From an uncultured Candidatus Melainabacteria bacterium (GTDB lineage: Bacteria > Cyanobacteriota > Vampirovibrionia > Gastranaerophilales > Gastranaerophilaceae), in the NCBI GenBank assembly GCA_934757245.1, contig CAKVLH010000006.1, forward strand, positions 34,216-98,215: a DNA stretch of 64,000 nt, written 5' to 3'. This document shows, in pieces, positions 52,062 through 62,224 of the stretch (position 1 is its first letter; every line of letters begins with the position of its first letter). The position numbers and the translations under genes are program-made. Under the pieces are notes generated by a model. It was not told where the DNA came from, did no database searches, and saw nothing but the letters and a program-made list of their open reading frames with translations.

Positions 52062-53111
52062 TTAACTCTTCAATGGAATTCGTTTTGCTAATTGAGTAGA
52101 AAGCATTAGTGCTTTTTCTGCAAAAATCAACGGTAAATTATCAATATCGCCATTAATAGAAACCATTGCTTGATTGTATGTCAAGCGTTCACTTGTGCCT
52201 GCAATTATAAGATTTTCAATAGTTTTGATAAATCTATTGTAGACCTCATCTATTGTCAAAGATTTAATCATCGCTTCATTTTGAACCGGAACGATGCCCC
52301 AATTAATTCGCCCACCGTTAACTAAAAAGTCATTAACTTTTTCGGCAATAATCGTCAAATTGTTTGGATTGTTGTAAGCGTCAAATGAAATAACATCAAC
52401 ACCGGCTTCAATTGGAATTTGCCAATCACATTTTTCAAAACATTGAATGCCGACATTTCCTTTGTATTCTTTTATTTTCTGAATAACTTTTGCAAACAAG
52501 TTAACAACGATATCTTTTGTAACATCTTCGTTTGCTCTTTTCACATCACCAATTTTGTGTAGTAATGGTTCTTCAAGGATAATCAAAGGCGTTGTTTCAG
52601 GTGATACTGCTTTAATTTGATTAATCGCCCAAAGAGCTTTTGCTACAATTGATTGAATTACAAATTTACGATACATTTTATCTGACAAAATTTGTATACC
52701 GGATTTGTTTATCAATATTTGAGACATGCTAAACGGGCCAAGTATGTTGACAACAGTCTCTTTTGGCTTAATTCTATTTAAGATTTGTAAATACTTTGGG
52801 AAAAAATAAGAATCAAATTTGTATGGCTCAAGGTTTTCGGCTGTTGGATTATTGAAAATCGTATCCAATTTCACGCTTATCTGACGAAATTTATCCATAT
52901 CGCTACATAAATAATACCTTTTATCTTTAGATAATACTCCATCTAAATTCGATAAGGTACGATATTTTATATTCTCATTTATGTTAGCTACCGGAAGCAT
53001 TGCTAAATATGGCGTTAGTTCAAAAAGCTTCACCATCATTCTTGTTGTAGCTTTATCATCTTCATAAGGAAGGTTGCCAACAGGTAGGGTTTTCATTAGT
53101 ATATTTGCCAT
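52062..53111 (-). CDS. UROD/MetE-like superfamily protein
   Basis: 349 residues from ATG 53111 (AAGAGAG upstream; an in-frame start 13 codons earlier is weaker). TIM-barrel methyltransferase-like: MKTLPVGNLPYEDDKATTRM, VVNILGPFSMSQILINKSG, PLIILEEPLLHKIG, GNVGIQCFEKCDWQ, GVDVISFDAYNNPNNL, INWGIVPVQNEA. This order (glutamate in EEP, HxC-like QCFEKCD, GIVP) follows the MetE C-terminal/uroporphyrinogen decarboxylase fold. The zinc ligands of MetE are not all evident, so a methyl-transfer role is likely but the substrate is unknown. Confidence 0.7.
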   Translation of the reverse strand: MANILMKTLPVGNLPYEDDKATTRMMVKLFELTPYLAMLPVANINENIKYRTLSNLDGVLSKDKRYYLCSDMDKFRQISVKLDTIFNNPTAENLEPYKFDSYFFPKYLQILNRIKPKETVVNILGPFSMSQILINKSGIQILSDKMYRKFVIQSIVAKALWAINQIKAVSPETTPLIILEEPLLHKIGDVKRANEDVTKDIVVNLFAKVIQKIKEYKGNVGIQCFEKCDWQIPIEAGVDVISFDAYNNPNNLTIIAEKVNDFLVNGGRINWGIVPVQNEAMIKSLTIDEVYNRFIKTIENLIIAGTSERLTYNQAMVSINGDIDNLPLIFAEKALMLSTQLAKRIPLKS

Positions 53112-53133
53112 AACATTCTCTCTTACATAAATA

Positions 53134-53166
53134 AAACGTGCTAATAGCAAGCTATCAGCACGTTTT
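53134..53166 (-). terminator. terminator downstream of rplI
   Basis: AAAACGTGCT pairs with AGCACGTTTT over a loop that itself can pair (ATAGC/GCTAT). On the minus strand it ends TTTTATTT. Confidence 0.75.
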
Positions 53167-53189
53167 TTAATTTTAAATTTCTAAAACAA

Positions 53190-53684
53190 TTATGCTTCAG
53201 CTTCTTCTGTTTCTTCTACAGATTCTTTAACAACTTCAGATGCTGTTACAACAACTTTTAATTCAGTTCTAACTTTTGAAGTTAATTTGATTAACATTGT
53301 GAATTCGCCGATTTTGTTGATAGGAGAGTTCAATGAAACAGTCTTTCTATCAACTTCGATTCCAGCTTTTTCTTTTAATTCTTCGCATAATTTCTTAGTT
53401 GTAATTGTACCGAACAATTTACCGCTTTCACCAGCTTTTGCTGATAATTCGATAGAACCAAGTTTTTCGATTTGTTCAGCTTTAGCCAAAGCTTCTTGGT
53501 GTAATTTTTCTTGTTTAGCTTGAAGTCTTGCCAAATTTTGTTCTCTATTCTTTAAAGCACCTTCAGTAGCTACTTCTGCATAGTTTTTTGGAATTAGGAA
53601 ATTTCTAGCGTAACCGTCTTTAACGTTTACTAAATCGCCTGCTTCGCCAATGTTTTGAACTTCTTTTTTCAATATTACTTGCAT
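53190..53684 (-). CDS. rplI: 50S ribosomal protein bL9
   Basis: 164 residues. The N-terminal MQVILKKEVQNIGEAGDLVN and VKDGYARNFLIPKNYAE bind 23S rRNA; a long helix with ALKNREQNLARLQAKQEKLH connects to the C-terminal domain (LFGTITTKKLCEELKEKAGI, RKTVSLNSPINKIGEFTM). An extra acidic tail ends KESVEETEEAEA. AAGGAG precedes the ATG. Not next to rpsF/rpsR as in many bacteria. Confidence 0.97.
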   Translation of the reverse strand: MQVILKKEVQNIGEAGDLVNVKDGYARNFLIPKNYAEVATEGALKNREQNLARLQAKQEKLHQEALAKAEQIEKLGSIELSAKAGESGKLFGTITTKKLCEELKEKAGIEVDRKTVSLNSPINKIGEFTMLIKLTSKVRTELKVVVTASEVVKESVEETEEAEA

Positions 53685-53812
53685 TTCTTTTTCTCCTTTA
53701 ACTATTATTGGGCTAGTATAAACCTATGTTACCCGAAAAAAGATTAAATGTCGAGTACTTTGAACTTTCTTCTTAAAAAATGTTCACAGAGTGAACGTTA
53801 GGAAGTTTAAAA

Positions 53813-54127
53813 TCAATAAGAAAAATATTTATCAAAATCGACATCTTCAAAATTACATAGAAGATGAAAAATATCATCATCGTCGTCTAAACGCTGAAAA
53901 TTGTATTCATCGAACAACCAGCATTTAGGATTAATTCCTTTAACGCGTACAATATTCTTTTCTTTTAAAATTTGAAGTTTCTTTTTTACTTCATCAACAG
54001 GAAGGTTTACAAGTTTAGCCAACTCTACAGCAGTTATGCCGTCTTCGTGGCTATATTTTTCAGGTGTTAAGAACATCAGTTCCAGCCCAACCATTTTCAA
54101 ATTTGTATCTTCCGTATCTACGCTCAT
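53813..54127 (-). CDS. small winged-helix-like protein
   Basis: 104 residues. GITAVELAKLVNLPVDEVKK followed by KLQILKEKNIVRVKGINPKC reads as a helix-turn-helix and wing. The N-terminal TEDTNLKMVGLELMFLTPEK and the acidic end RLDDDDDIFHLL are unfamiliar. It could bind DNA or a partner. Divergent from the MFS exporter, which it might regulate. Confidence 0.65.
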   Translation of the reverse strand: MSVDTEDTNLKMVGLELMFLTPEKYSHEDGITAVELAKLVNLPVDEVKKKLQILKEKNIVRVKGINPKCWLFDEYNFQRLDDDDDIFHLLCNFEDVDFDKYFSY

Positions 54128-54225
54128 AAACTGATTATAACACTACAGATTTGATTAATCAATTTGAAGAAACTATAATAATTATAAACCAGTCCAACTT
54201 GGAATTAAGGATACGGAGAAAAAAT

Positions 54226-55389
54226 ATGGATGCTAAAACTACACAAAAGGCTATTATATGGCTTTGCCTCGGACACCTTATTGCAGATGTTTATAGTGGT
54301 TTTCTAAACCCTATAATGCCATTTATTGCTGCAAAACTTGGCTTTTCTATGGCAATTGCAACTGTAATAATAAGTATTTCGCATATTTGCTCATCTATGT
54401 TGCAACCGGTTTTTGGTTTTTTTGCAGATAATATTCTGAAACGATTTTTTATATTTTGGGGTTTAATTCTGGCTTCTTTATTTATTCCGCTAACTCCATT
54501 AGCGCCAAATGTTCATATATTATTGATATTCATGATTTTAGGCAGTTTGGGCGGAAGTTTTTTTCACCCGCAATCAATGGGATTTGTAAACTATTTTTCC
54601 GGCAAAGACTGTTCCAACAATATGGGAATTTTTATAAGCATGGGGTCGCTAGGTTTTGCATTTGGACCTCTTATGGCAGCTTTGATAACGCAAGTCTTAG
54701 GACTTTCAATGATTGCATATACCTCTTTATTCGGTTTAGCATTAGCTTCCGTAATGTTTTTGTGCGTGCCAAAACTTTCCAATATTGAAAAAACTCCTGT
54801 GCAAAAAGAATTTTTCAAATCGTTTAAAGATATACTTTCTAATCGTCAAATGAATTATTTAATGCTGATTTCAATGATGAAATCGCTAATCACAAACAGC
54901 TCTTGTATATTACTTCCATTCTTATGGAAATCAATGAACTATTCTCCGTTTTACATAGGATTTGCTTTATTCTTATTCGTATTTGCAGGGGCAATTGCTT
55001 CATTTTTAAGTCCAAAAGTAGAGAGATTGGTTGGTTCAAAACGTATTGTTTACTTCTCAATGTGGGCAACTTTGCCAATGACGATATCTTTTGCACTTAC
55101 TTACAAAGCGCATCCGGTTTTATCATTAGTAATCTTTTTCATAATCGGATTTACAACAATGCTGGCTCAACCTGTTACAATGGTTTGGGCACAACGCACA
55201 TTACCGGAATATAAAAGTATTGTTGCCGGATTTATTAACGGATTCTGTTGGGGAATAGTAGCGCTATGTATGTCTATTTTAGGTGCTGTTGCTCAAAACT
55301 TTGGCATAATGAATGTTCTTGTAGGATTAAGCGTTATTCCGGCTATTTCATCTTACTTTGTAAGATTTTTACAAGAAAAAACAGAATAA
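54226..55389 (+). CDS. MFS transporter, fosmidomycin-resistance (Fsr) type
   Basis: 387 residues from ATG 54226 after CGGAG. Twelve membrane segments are apparent. The opening ALIWLCLGHLIADVYSGF-type helix (here IIWLCLGHLIADVYSGFLNP), FGFFADNILKRFF in loop 2-3, GSLGGSFFHPQSMGFV and the later TMLAQPVTMVWAQRTLPEYK match the Fsr family, proton-driven exporters of fosmidomycin and other small molecules. Substrate unproven. Divergent from a small winged-helix gene. Confidence 0.88.
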   Translation: MDAKTTQKAIIWLCLGHLIADVYSGFLNPIMPFIAAKLGFSMAIATVIISISHICSSMLQPVFGFFADNILKRFFIFWGLILASLFIPLTPLAPNVHILLIFMILGSLGGSFFHPQSMGFVNYFSGKDCSNNMGIFISMGSLGFAFGPLMAALITQVLGLSMIAYTSLFGLALASVMFLCVPKLSNIEKTPVQKEFFKSFKDILSNRQMNYLMLISMMKSLITNSSCILLPFLWKSMNYSPFYIGFALFLFVFAGAIASFLSPKVERLVGSKRIVYFSMWATLPMTISFALTYKAHPVLSLVIFFIIGFTTMLAQPVTMVWAQRTLPEYKSIVAGFINGFCWGIVALCMSILGAVAQNFGIMNVLVGLSVIPAISSYFVRFLQEKTE

Positions 55390-55408
55390 GTATACTCTAT
55401 AGAACGAC

Positions 55409-57247
55409 TTAAACTCCCAAAGATGGTGCAATTTGAATAAATGTTCTGACTAAATCGCCATCCCATTGAGTACCTGCGCCTTCTTCCAATATAGAAATAG
55501 CTTTTTCTATATTCATACCGCGTCTATATGGCCTATCACTAATCAATGCGTGATAAGTATCAGCGATTGCTACAATTTTTGCAGCAAGCGGAATGTCGCC
55601 GTTTTTAAGACCTTCCGGATAACCTTTACCGTCAATCCTTTCGTGGTGGTATTTTACAATAGGGATTAAATCTCTAAGCGAAGGATTTGGCATAAGCACT
55701 TTTTCCGCACCAATTACAGGATGTTGTTTCATAATACACCATTCATCATCAGATAATGGGCCTTCTTTTTTAAGCACTGATTCAGGAATGCCAATTTTAC
55801 CAACATCATGCAACAACGCACCCAATTTGATGCGTTCAACTTCACCTTCAGGAAGATTAATTGCACGTGCCAAAGCTTCTGAAAATCTTGAGACAGAAGT
55901 CGAATGACCTTTTGTATACGGGTCTTTTGCATCAATAGCACCTGCTAAAGAGGTTGCAATTTCAGAAATTCTGTTGCCTGACATTTCATGATCAACATTA
56001 AATTTCGCCAACAATTCTTCTTCAAAGTTGACGCCAAGTTGAGAGTGGCGTTTTCCGATAACTTCTGCATAAGATTGTAGAGCAATATCATCCCAGAAGT
56101 TAAAGTCGGCAGAACTTATAATTGCGGACATGCCGTCTTTATAACCTTTTGCTTGCGAAATATACATTGCTTGTTCTGCAAGAATTAACAATTTTTCTTT
56201 ATCATCCGCACAATCAGGGTATGTTGAAACTCCAACCGATACTTTAACAGGCCCGATATCGTCAATAAAACAGCAAGAGAGTGAGTAAGTAATGTATTCA
56301 GCGACATACTTGGCTTGTTCTACTGATGTTTTAGGCAGAATTAAGGCAATTTCATCACCACCATAACGGCCTGCTACATCACCTTCCCTAATATTTTGGC
56401 GTACTTTTTCAGCAACAACTTTAATAACTTCATCGCCTTTTGCATGACCAAGCTCTCTATTGATTTTTGTAATATTACAAATATCCATCATAACGATAGA
56501 AAGCTGTTGTTTGTTAGTTTTTGCGCGTTCAATCTCGTTAGACAAGATTTCTTGGAAGCCTCTATGATTGTATAAAAGCGTCAAGTTATCTGTATTTGCA
56601 TATTCATCACTCTTTTCAATTAAATCAAAATTATGCGCAAAAAGAGCAGAATAGTTTGCAATTAATTTATACAAACCGATATTTTGCCTTGCGTAATTAT
56701 CTTCAACGATTAGGACTCCGATGCATTTATTTACTGAAATTAACGGTAAAATAACAACTGCATGGTTTGTAAAATATGACAATTTTAGAAAGTCTACATC
56801 ATCTTTAAATATAATTTGACGTTTTACAAATGCTTCTACAATTGGATTGTCGGTTTCTTTTAAAAATACTTTTGTTGAATAATAATTTCCTGCTTTATCT
56901 CGTAAATTCAGATTAATGCAATTTGATTTATCTTTAAAAAATCCATACGCCATAAAATCAGAATCTATATTTTGTGAAATTATTGAATAAATCTTTGTAT
57001 AAAATTCTGCAATAGACGCAACTTCGGAAATTTTAACAAGTTCATCAACAACCGTTTTATAATTTAAAGTAAATCCTTTTTCATTACTAAATGATTTATT
57101 TTGAGGCTTGGTTAAAGAATTCGCACAAGAATGAAATGTCAGTGAATTAACTTTAGACACTAATTTCTCTTGTTGAATTGGAGAGGTTATTGGGGTTTTT
57201 GCTGTAATCTCTGTAATCTTATTTATTAAATCTTTTTCTTTTTTCAC
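55409..57247 (-). CDS. GAF-GGDEF-HD-GYP protein (c-di-GMP turnover)
   Basis: 612 residues from a GTG at 57247 with GAAGGTG upstream. The N-terminal GAF-like sensor spans about 70-205. A GGDEF domain has GGDEI at 296-300 with the inhibitory RxxD (287-290) five residues before it, so a feedback-controlled diguanylate cyclase. An HD-GYP domain follows with LLHDVGKIGIPESVL, HPVIGAEKV, YHHERIDGKGYPEG and IADTYHALISDRPYR, so a phosphodiesterase. Both active sites look intact. No membrane segment. Likely tunes motility or surface attachment. Confidence 0.93.
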   Translation of the reverse strand: MKKEKDLINKITEITAKTPITSPIQQEKLVSKVNSLTFHSCANSLTKPQNKSFSNEKGFTLNYKTVVDELVKISEVASIAEFYTKIYSIISQNIDSDFMAYGFFKDKSNCINLNLRDKAGNYYSTKVFLKETDNPIVEAFVKRQIIFKDDVDFLKLSYFTNHAVVILPLISVNKCIGVLIVEDNYARQNIGLYKLIANYSALFAHNFDLIEKSDEYANTDNLTLLYNHRGFQEILSNEIERAKTNKQQLSIVMMDICNITKINRELGHAKGDEVIKVVAEKVRQNIREGDVAGRYGGDEIALILPKTSVEQAKYVAEYITYSLSCCFIDDIGPVKVSVGVSTYPDCADDKEKLLILAEQAMYISQAKGYKDGMSAIISSADFNFWDDIALQSYAEVIGKRHSQLGVNFEEELLAKFNVDHEMSGNRISEIATSLAGAIDAKDPYTKGHSTSVSRFSEALARAINLPEGEVERIKLGALLHDVGKIGIPESVLKKEGPLSDDEWCIMKQHPVIGAEKVLMPNPSLRDLIPIVKYHHERIDGKGYPEGLKNGDIPLAAKIVAIADTYHALISDRPYRRGMNIEKAISILEEGAGTQWDGDLVRTFIQIAPSLGV

Positions 57248-57505
57248 GCTTGCACCTTCATCACATTATAGAAATATAAAACAGATAAATAAAAATAATT
57301 GACTAATTATTACAAAATGTTTACATTTAATTCTTTTCTTCAAACATCCCTTTTTTTCATGGTAACATTTTTTCAAAGATTTGCTAGTGTGTTTTTTACT
57401 TTTATTTACAAATGTTTATAATTTATATTAAATTATTTTTAAGAACATGATAAATCGATTATGCGACCTTGCATTTATACCCTATTTTCTGATATCATAT
57501 AAGGT

Positions 57506-58150
57506 ATGAAAGATATAGAGTCAATAAACAGAAATAGAGAAGAGCGGGCTAATTTGGCGCAATACAAAGAATTAGTCGAAACAATCTCCAAGGTTGAATA
57601 CAAAAAATTCTCAAACCTTGGGCTTATTGAGCTTTCCGAAGTTATCAGTCTTGCCAACTATACTGTTTATTACCTTATCAATAATTCAAGAAATAAAGAT
57701 TTATATACAACAGCATATCTTACAAAAGCGATAAAATGGGCAATCAGAAACGAAATGCGCCGTCGCTACAAGTGGTATGTTATGAAAAATCAAGAAACAT
57801 CTTTGGAGCATGAAAAAATCAAGGATGCTGTTTACAAAACGATTCTTTCTATAGAGGAAATGGCAGACGCAGAAAATCCTACTTTAATCAAGGATAATCA
57901 TAGAACTCCGGAAGAAAAAGCCGAAATAGTTGAACTTAAAAACAGAATTTGTGAAGTTATGAAAAAGCTTTCACAAAGAGAACAAGATTTGATTGAAGCT
58001 AAGTATTTTTACGATAAAAAACTTAAAGATATATCGGCAGAATTTAATATCTCACAGTCGAGAATCTCGAGAATTATCCAAAATGCGTTAGACAAAGTAA
58101 AAAAAGAATTATTAAAACAGGAAAGCTTGAATAATGAAAACAATATTTGA
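57506..58150 (+). CDS. alternative sigma factor of the sigma-28/flagellar type
   Basis: 214 residues. Region 2 reads [20 protein letters not shown], then [20 protein letters not shown]; region 3 is short; region 4 has [20 protein letters not shown] and [20 protein letters not shown], the FliA/SigB-type HTH. Length fits FliA or SigF. With flagellar genes and a TAAA-N16-TCCGATAA promoter in the same window, FliA is the best guess but the symbol is withheld. AAGG lies only one base before the ATG, an unusual and probably weak initiation. It overlaps gcvPB by 17 bases. Confidence 0.85.
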   Translation: MKDIESINRNREERANLAQYKELVETISKVEYKKFSNLGLIELSEVISLANYTVYYLINNSRNKDLYTTAYLTKAIKWAIRNEMRRRYKWYVMKNQETSLEHEKIKDAVYKTILSIEEMADAENPTLIKDNHRTPEEKAEIVELKNRICEVMKKLSQREQDLIEAKYFYDKKLKDISAEFNISQSRISRIIQNALDKVKKELLKQESLNNENNI

Positions 58151-59558
58151 AAAATCTAATGGAGTAGAAGGTATCAGATTTGACAGTAATGCCACTTTAG
58201 GAGATTATCTTCCGCAAGAAATGTTAAGAGAAGGCGAAATAGGACTTCCACAACTAAGTGAATTGGAAGTTATGCGCCATTACAAAGAATTAAGCGATCG
58301 CAATTTCTGTATAGAAAAAGGCTTCTATCCGCTTGGTTCTTGTACTATGAAATACAATCCAAAGGTTAATGAATTTTTAGCTTCATTGGAAGGATTTACA
58401 AATTTACATCCGCTTCAAGATGATGAAGATTCTCAGGGCGCTTTAGAGCTTATGTATAAATTGCAAGAAGCTTTGAAGAAAATTACCGGCATGGATGCTA
58501 TTACCTTACAGCCTGCAGCAGGAGCGCATGGTGAATTAACCGGCATGATGGTTGTAAAAAAATACTTTGAAACCAAAGGCGAATTGAACAGAAAAAAAGT
58601 TCTGGTTCCTGATTCTGCGCACGGTACAAATCCTGCAAGCGCGAAGATGTGCGGATTTGATATTGTTCAAGTTAAATCAAACGAAAAAGGACAAGTTGAT
58701 ATTGAAAACTTGAAAGAACTTTTAGATTCTGATGTTGCGGCTATTATGATGACAAACCCTAATACGCTGGGCATTTTTGAAGAAAATGTTTTAGAAATTT
58801 CAAAATTAATGCATGATAATGGCTCACTTCTTTATTACGACGGTGCTAATTTTAACGCTATTATGGGCTGGACAAATCCTGCATTAATGGGATTTGATGT
58901 TGTGCATTTAAATCTTCATAAAACATTTGCAACTCCTCACGGTGGTGGCGGCCCTGGAGCAGGCCCTGTTGGTGTAGTAGAAAAATTAAGAGAATACTTG
59001 CCGTCTCCTATAATTGAATGTGCAAATGGGAAATATTATAGAAATTACGATATTAAACATTCTATCGGAAAAGTAAGAAGTTTTTACGGCAATTTTGGTG
59101 TTCTTGTTAGAGCTTACGCTTATATTTTAATGATGGGTAATAATTTAAAATTGGCAAGTGCTGACGCTGTTTTGAATGCAAATTACTTAAAGGAAAAACT
59201 AAAAGGTGCTTATGATTTACCTTATGATGAGCCTTGTATGCACGAATTTGTTTTGTCTGGAGAAAAACAACATCACCAAGGGGTTTCAACATTAGGTATT
59301 GCAAAACGTTTGATGGATTCTAATTGTCATCCGCCAACGGTTTATTTCCCATTAATTGTACATGAAGCAATTATGATTGAGCCTACAGAATCTGAATCTA
59401 AACGAGTTTTGGATGATTTTGTTGATACAATGTTAAAAATTGCGAAAGAAATTGAAGAAAATCCTGAAGAAGTTTTGAAATCACCACAAAAAACTCCGAT
59501 TAAAAAAGTTGATGAAACGCTTGCGGCGCGTCATCCGGATTTAACATTTAAAGGTTAA
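58134..59558 (+). CDS. gcvPB: glycine dehydrogenase (decarboxylating) subunit 2
   Basis: P-protein half of the glycine cleavage system, decarboxylating glycine and passing the aminomethyl group to GcvH. 474 residues. [18 protein letters not shown] opens the conserved core; PLP-lysine is Lys263 in [29 protein letters not shown] and [16 protein letters not shown] follow. The split form needs GcvPA, and GcvT and GcvH are also required; none is in this window. The overlap with the sigma-factor gene means coupled translation. Confidence 0.95.
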   Translation: MKTIFEKSNGVEGIRFDSNATLGDYLPQEMLREGEIGLPQLSELEVMRHYKELSDRNFCIEKGFYPLGSCTMKYNPKVNEFLASLEGFTNLHPLQDDEDSQGALELMYKLQEALKKITGMDAITLQPAAGAHGELTGMMVVKKYFETKGELNRKKVLVPDSAHGTNPASAKMCGFDIVQVKSNEKGQVDIENLKELLDSDVAAIMMTNPNTLGIFEENVLEISKLMHDNGSLLYYDGANFNAIMGWTNPALMGFDVVHLNLHKTFATPHGGGGPGAGPVGVVEKLREYLPSPIIECANGKYYRNYDIKHSIGKVRSFYGNFGVLVRAYAYILMMGNNLKLASADAVLNANYLKEKLKGAYDLPYDEPCMHEFVLSGEKQHHQGVSTLGIAKRLMDSNCHPPTVYFPLIVHEAIMIEPTESESKRVLDDFVDTMLKIAKEIEENPEEVLKSPQKTPIKKVDETLAARHPDLTFKG

Positions 59559-59611
59559 ATTTCTCTTATCCGTTTTCGTTTGTTGTACAATAGAATAAAG
59601 AGGTGGAATAA

Positions 59612-60922
59612 ATGAAAAAGGTATATATAGAAACGTTAGGTTGCCAAATGAATAAATCCGATGCTGAACGTATGTTTGGTATGTTGGAGTATTGCGGTTA
59701 TACGCAAACACTTGAGCCAAAAGAAGCTGATATGTTGATTATCAACACTTGCTCAATCAGACAACTTTCTGAAGACAAGGCTTATAGCGCAATCGGCGTT
59801 TGGGGTAAGTGGAAAAAGAAAAATCCTGATTTAAAAATAGTATTTGCAGGTTGCGTTGCTCAACAAGCAGGTAAAGATTTGTTCAGACGTGCTCCTTATG
59901 TAGATTTGGTTTTAGGAACTCAAAGACTTTATGAGCTACCAAATCTCGTTAAACGTATTGAAGCCGGCGAAAGAGTTGTTTCTACGGAAGAAAAACCTTT
60001 TGAAGAAAGTGATATTCAAATAAACCGTGTAAAAAGTATTAATGCGTGGATTCCGATTATGGAAGGCTGTAACAATTTCTGCACATACTGTATCGTGCCT
60101 TATACAAGAGGTCGTGAGCGTTCCAGAAAACCGGAATTAATCTTGAACGAAGCTAAGAAGGCTTTAAAAGAAGGCTTTAAAGAGATTACACTTCTTGGAC
60201 AAAATGTAGATTCTTACGGTAAAGACCTAGAACCGCACCAAAACCTTTCTTGGCTCTTAAGACAAGTTAATGCGCTTGAAGGTAATTTTAGAATAAGATT
60301 TGTAACATCTTATCCTACAGATATTACGGAAGAACTTATAGATACTGTGATTGAGCTTGATAAAGTTTGTGAATATTTCCATATTCCAATGCAATCCGGC
60401 GATGATTACATTTTAAAGAAAATGAACCGCAGATACGATTATGCAACTTATAAAAAGATTTGCGATAATTTAAGAAGCCGAATCCCTGATGTAACAATTA
60501 CAAGTGATTTCATTGCAGGTTTTCCGGGAGAAACGGAAGAACAGTTCCAAAACACTTTGAAGGCTATGACTGAATTGGAATTAGATTATTCAAATACGGC
60601 TGCTTATTCTCCAAGAGAAAGAACCGTAGCAGCGAAATGGGTTGATTTGTACGTACCGGAAGATGTTAAGACAGATAGACTTGCGCGTTTGAACGAACAT
60701 AACCGCGAATGTTGCTTGAAATCTAATCAAAAATATGTTGGACGCGAATTGGAAGTTTTGATTGAAAAATTTGAAACAAGAAACGGTAAAAACGTTATTA
60801 CCGGCAGAACCCGTAATAATAAAATCGTCCACATTCCGCATGATAAAGATATCACAGGCGAATTTGTAACAGCAAAAATAACCAGAGCAAGAACTTGGTA
60901 TTTGAATGGCGAATTGGTGTAG
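59612..60922 (+). CDS. miaB: tRNA-2-methylthio-N6-dimethylallyladenosine synthase
   Basis: Radical SAM methylthiotransferase acting on A37 of tRNAs reading UNN codons. 436 residues. N-terminal UPF0004 domain with Cys in TLGCQMNKSDAERM, NTCSIRQ and AGCVAQQ; radical SAM CNNFCTYCIVPYTRGRERSR; C-terminal TRAM domain (VLIEKFETRNGKNVITGRTR). AGAGGTGG precedes the ATG. The tRNA modification genes rimM-trmD and queD are elsewhere in the window; it stands alone here. Confidence 0.96.
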   Translation: MKKVYIETLGCQMNKSDAERMFGMLEYCGYTQTLEPKEADMLIINTCSIRQLSEDKAYSAIGVWGKWKKKNPDLKIVFAGCVAQQAGKDLFRRAPYVDLVLGTQRLYELPNLVKRIEAGERVVSTEEKPFEESDIQINRVKSINAWIPIMEGCNNFCTYCIVPYTRGRERSRKPELILNEAKKALKEGFKEITLLGQNVDSYGKDLEPHQNLSWLLRQVNALEGNFRIRFVTSYPTDITEELIDTVIELDKVCEYFHIPMQSGDDYILKKMNRRYDYATYKKICDNLRSRIPDVTITSDFIAGFPGETEEQFQNTLKAMTELELDYSNTAAYSPRERTVAAKWVDLYVPEDVKTDRLARLNEHNRECCLKSNQKYVGRELEVLIEKFETRNGKNVITGRTRNNKIVHIPHDKDITGEFVTAKITRARTWYLNGELV

Positions 60923-60926
60923 TTTT

Positions 60927-60946
60927 GTTGGGGTGGAAACCCCAAC
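60927..60946 (+). repeat. REP-like hairpin after miaB
   Basis: GTTGGGGT-gga-AACCCCAAC, the same type as 40100 with other bases in the stem; it may double as a transcription stop. Confidence 0.5.
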
Positions 60947-60989
60947 CTTGTATCATGAATTTGTAAAAAATAGTAGAATAAATATGAAT

Positions 60990-61167
60990 AAAAAACGGAA
61001 TAAGACTGTGCCCACCCAAAGTTTTTCAAAACTGTTTAGTAGATAAGTCCCCGTTTGTAATTCTTTAAAGCTGAACATTATCTAGAGAGTGATAAAAACT
61101 CGTATTTACAAGGTAAGCAAAGTTTTACGCAAAAACGGACCGTTTGTTTTATTCAGAAAGGAGTTCT
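60990..61167 (+). ncRNA. candidate bridge-RNA region at the left end of the IS110 element
   Basis: A gene-free 180-base region before the transposase. IS110-group elements are known to encode a bridge RNA here, which pairs with donor and target. Local stems are visible: TTTGTAA/TTACAAG, and AAACGG-AC-CGTTT near 61130-61146. Exact ends and loops cannot be set by eye. Confidence 0.4.
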
Positions 61168-62175
61168 ATGAATAATGACAAATTCTATTGTGGTATTGAT
61201 GTTTCGAAAAAGAAACTGGATGTAATGTTATTGGAAAAAGAAAAATTTCATTACAAAGTGTTTGAGAATAGTAATGATGGGGTGATTTTTCTTCAAGAAT
61301 GGGTAAATAGTAAAACCTGAAACAATGCTTTTGTACATTTTTGTATGGAAGCAACAAATGTTTACCACGAACTTGTAGCTTTTTCTCTCTTGGAAAACAA
61401 AAATTACAAGGTTAGTGTTGTTAACCCAAGACGAATAAAGGCATTTGCGAAATCTCTGATTAACACAAAAAATGACAAAAGTGATGCAATGGTACTTGCT
61501 AAATTTTGCAAAGAACGAAATCCTAGACCTTTTACACCACAGACACAGGAAAGACGCGAATTTAGAGATTTATCGAGGCTAATGGATAATCTTGTAGAAT
61601 TAAGAATAATGCAAAAAGTAAGGCTGCAAACCTTCAATACAGAAGCTGCAGCCCGCGTGGTCAATGCCACTATTAATTCTATAGACAACACAATAGCAGA
61701 AACTGAAAAAGAAATAAAGTTTTACTATGACAACTATTCAGAATTAAAACAAGAATACGATTTACTTACTTCAATACCTTCATTTGGAAAACGTATCAGC
61801 AATGTCCTTATTTCTGAAATATACAAAGATGAATATGGAATGTATAATTCAAAGAAATTAACATCGTTTTTTGGTTTAGAAGTCAGAGAAATGGAATCTG
61901 GTACAAGTGTTTGGCAAAAACCAAGAATAACTAAATACGGGAATCCAAGAGTCAGGAATATGCTTTATATGGCGGCTTTAGTTTCAATAAGACACAACTT
62001 AAAAATGTCCGAGTTTTATTTACATTTAGTAAATAAAGGAAAGCCTAAAAAAGTTGCCTTAGTAGCAGTAATGAGAAAATTATTAGTTGCTGCTTGTGCA
62101 ATTTTGAATTCTAAAAAAACATATGAAGAAAATCATGTTTCTTGTTTTAAGAAAAAAATAACTAAAATAGCCTAA
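61168..62175 (+). pseudogene. IS110-family transposase interrupted by an in-frame TGA
   Basis: Read through, it is 335 residues: an N-terminal RuvC-like DEDD domain (CGIDVSKKKLDV with Asp11, FCMEATNVYHE with Glu61, NDKSDAMVLAKF) and the C-terminal transposase-IS116/110 domain with LLTSIPSFGKRISNVLISEI and the conserved Ser region (VWQKPRITKYGNPRVRNMLY). Codon 51 is TGA (61318-61320); everything after is intact, so the mutation looks recent. AAAGGAG lies before the ATG. A restart at the ATG at 61345 would lack the first catalytic Asp. Confidence 0.85.
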
Positions 62176-62195
62176 TTACAATAATTGAATAACAG

Positions 62196-62224
62196 AACTA
62201 GGATGCCGAAAGCACCCTAGTTTT
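62196..62224 (+). terminator. hairpin after the IS110 transposase
   Basis: AACTAGG...GC pairs with GC...CCTAGTT with a small mismatch, then TTT; probable terminator or IS end. Confidence 0.55.

Noticed and set aside
54456..54788. 110-codon plus-strand open frame inside the MFS gene
   Set aside because: It is an alternative frame of the transporter, which has twelve coherent membrane helices.
61318..61320. TGA as a sense codon (recoded genetic code)
   Set aside because: rimM, rfbB, the large recombinase and other genes here end with TGA, and no other gene needs it as an amino acid.
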